NCBI GenBank assembly: GCA_951804985.1
Contig: OX638133.1
Location: forward strand, 5,662,501 to 5,726,500
DNA from: Dryomyza anilis
Lineage: Eukaryota; Arthropoda; Insecta; Diptera; Dryomyzidae
Direction of reading: 5' to 3'
Length of the DNA: 64,000 nt
Every line of letters begins with the position of its first letter. Position 1 is the first letter of the stretch. Shown here in pieces: positions 62,363-64,000 of the stretch. Both the position numbers and the translations under genes were made by a program. The notes beneath the pieces were generated by a model, which worked only from the letters and a program-made list of their open reading frames with translations, did not search any database and had not been told where the DNA came from.

Positions 62363-63842
62363 ATGAGTGCACTAACTGCGGTAAATGTGCAGCATCACTG
62401 TAGGACATGTTTGTGCGATTTGCAAAAAAATGTGGATGAGATCGGGCTGCCTCGACAGTGGTGCCACGTAGAAACAACCGAGTATCTGTCCGACTGGATA
62501 ATGAACTTCACATCCTTGCATGTCTTGGCGACGAGCACAAATTTTCCCCAGTTTGTGTGTCACGAGTGCTATATGAAGTTTAAGGATTTTCACGAGTTCC
62601 GGCAACTTGTGTGGCAGTCGGCCAAAAGACTGGACGCAATACTGGGAGGTGCCACGTTAGACTGTGGCTCCGAAGACGAAGATAAGACTAAGCACATTCG
62701 GATTAAGGAAGAACCAACCGATGAGGAAATAGGTGGTTGGAACGGAACACAAGAAACAAATAATTTTCTCAGCGATGAACTGCTGGAGGCGACAGAACTG
62801 CAGATGGAACCGCAAATGCTCAATAAGTTTGTAAGTTAATTTTATATTTATAAATATTATAATTAGTTAAATAAAAAATCCATTTCGGCAATAGGAATCC
62901 TTTGACACAGAATATATTGCATCACATGCAGATCCTTTATTTAATAATGAGCTAACTGAAGCACAGGAAAAGGTGCCCACACTCACCAAGACCTACAAAT
63001 GCACACTTTGCAATCGCAGCTATGCACACAAATACTCTTACATTGCACACATCCGACAAGATCATCAGGGAATCGATCGCGCTTTTGAGTGCGAGCAGTG
63101 CCACAAGAGCTACACCAAGTTTTCGAATCTATATCGTCACATGCGACTGGATCATAACATGTCCTTGCGTCAATTCAAATGTGAATATCCCAAATGCAAT
63201 CGCAGCTTTCGTCAGTTGGCCACACGTCGAAAACACTATGAAGACCATCATGATGAGCGCGTCAGCAAACGACCGCCCGCAACACCATCACCGCCAGACT
63301 CTACGTTGCTGTTGCCTGAACTGCTTACAACGTCCAGTCTGTCGGTCGTTCCTACCGCCACCACCGCAGCCAAACGTTTTATATGTTGTCTGTGCAGCGC
63401 CAGCTTTGAGACACTTTACAATCTAAAGAATCACATGGTCGATCATCGCGATGACCTGAAGTTTGTTTGTAAGCTTTGCGACACACGCAAGATCTCACAG
63501 CTAAAACTGGACGAACACTATGCCAATGTGCACGATCCGAAGAATTCTTATCCGTGTACCATATGTCATAAGGTGTTCAAGTGCAAGAGTCACGTCAGCG
63601 TGCATATTCTTTCGGTGCACAAGGGTCTACGTCCATTCGCCTGTCACTATTGTCCGTCGCATTTTGCCGCCAAGAATACGCTGAAAATACACGAACGCAT
63701 TCATACGGGCGAGAAGCCATTTGCCTGTGAGGTTTGCGGGCGTCGCTTTACACAGTTGACGCCCATGAAGAAACATCGACAAACGCATGAAAATAGCGCC
63801 AAGGGGATTAGCCAGTCTTTGCCGGGTGCAGCGACTGTATAG
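62363..63842 (+). CDS. ZAD C2H2 zinc-finger protein
   Basis: A DNA-binding regulator of the insect-expanded ZAD family. Exons 62363-62830 and 62895-63842 join in phase 0 to give 471 residues. The ZAD has Cys13, Cys16, Cys66 and Cys69 (CRTC and CHEC), which form the zinc site for dimerisation. Residues about 100-150 are acidic with KHIRIKEEPTDEE, a likely SUMO-consensus site. Eight C2H2 fingers follow: three in a row (the third with a CEYPKC spacing), a Pro/Ser/Thr linker, then five ending with the classic HTGEKPFACEVCGRRF linker and finger. The fifth finger (CKLCDTRKISQLKLDEH) is slightly irregular. The ATG at 62363 has context AAATTATGAG. The exact fly orthologue was not identified; the family evolves fast. 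Confidence 0.92.
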
Positions 63843-64000
63843 TAAATTCCATTACTCATACGTATTGAAGATTATTTTTTTAGTAAATTAATTTAGTTTT
63901 TTAAATAATTAGGTATGTAATTTATTTATTAGTATATTCATTAACTTAACAAATATACGTAATGCATTTTACGATGATTTCATTTGCAGTTAATATGTGA
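63843..64000. other. 3' flank of the ZAD gene
   Basis: AT-rich 3' UTR-like sequence to the window end; nothing else seen. Confidence 0.5.

Overview
The window is a nuclear contig from a brachyceran ("higher") fly. Gene models are split by short 60-70 nt introns and a few very long ones, the DNA is strongly AT-rich, and degenerate mobile elements fill introns and spacers. The proteins read as ordinary dipteran orthologues. From memory, several of these genes sit on chromosome arm 2R in Drosophila melanogaster, so a Muller element C segment is likely. The large introns and the tRNA-derived SINE suggest a fly with a bigger genome than most drosophilids; I cannot name the species.

Layout. (1) 1-5656, minus: a USP38/USP35-type deubiquitinase, 3' end outside the window. 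(2) 6560-7305: a tRNA-derived SINE and a broken mitochondrial-type malate dehydrogenase pseudogene. (3) 8082-8883, plus: TMEM18, four exons. (4) 11297-43996, plus: the myotubularin-related phosphatase MTMR14/EDTP, seven coding exons, whose first intron (11399-38918) is about 27.5 kb and is a transposon graveyard. (5) 47223-48092, minus: a single-exon MADF/Myb-SANT-like protein. (6) 49973-53581, plus: Syntaxin-6, whose second intron is a minor-spliceosome AT-AC intron. (7) 56159-57860, plus: class II CPD photolyase. (8) 59954-60902, minus: proteasome alpha1 (PSMA6 type). (9) 61748-61998, minus: a candidate 62-residue membrane protein. (10) 62363-63842, plus: a ZAD C2H2 zinc-finger protein divergent from the small gene.

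The genes do not form a pathway. Two act on endomembranes (EDTP on phosphoinositides linked to autophagy, Syntaxin-6 in endosome/trans-Golgi fusion), two in ubiquitin/proteasome turnover (USP38-like, Prosalpha1), one in DNA repair, two in DNA binding and one in the nuclear envelope.

The most noteworthy observations are the AT-AC U12-type intron of Syntaxin-6, a histidine where the SNARE zero layer normally has glutamine, a multi-copy foldback element family with 4-bp target duplications (one copy nested in another MITE and carrying a piece of it), a three-deep nest of elements inside an EDTP intron, and the uncharacterised two-exon membrane micro-gene. No bacterial-style system, CRISPR array, rRNA or functional tRNA gene was seen.
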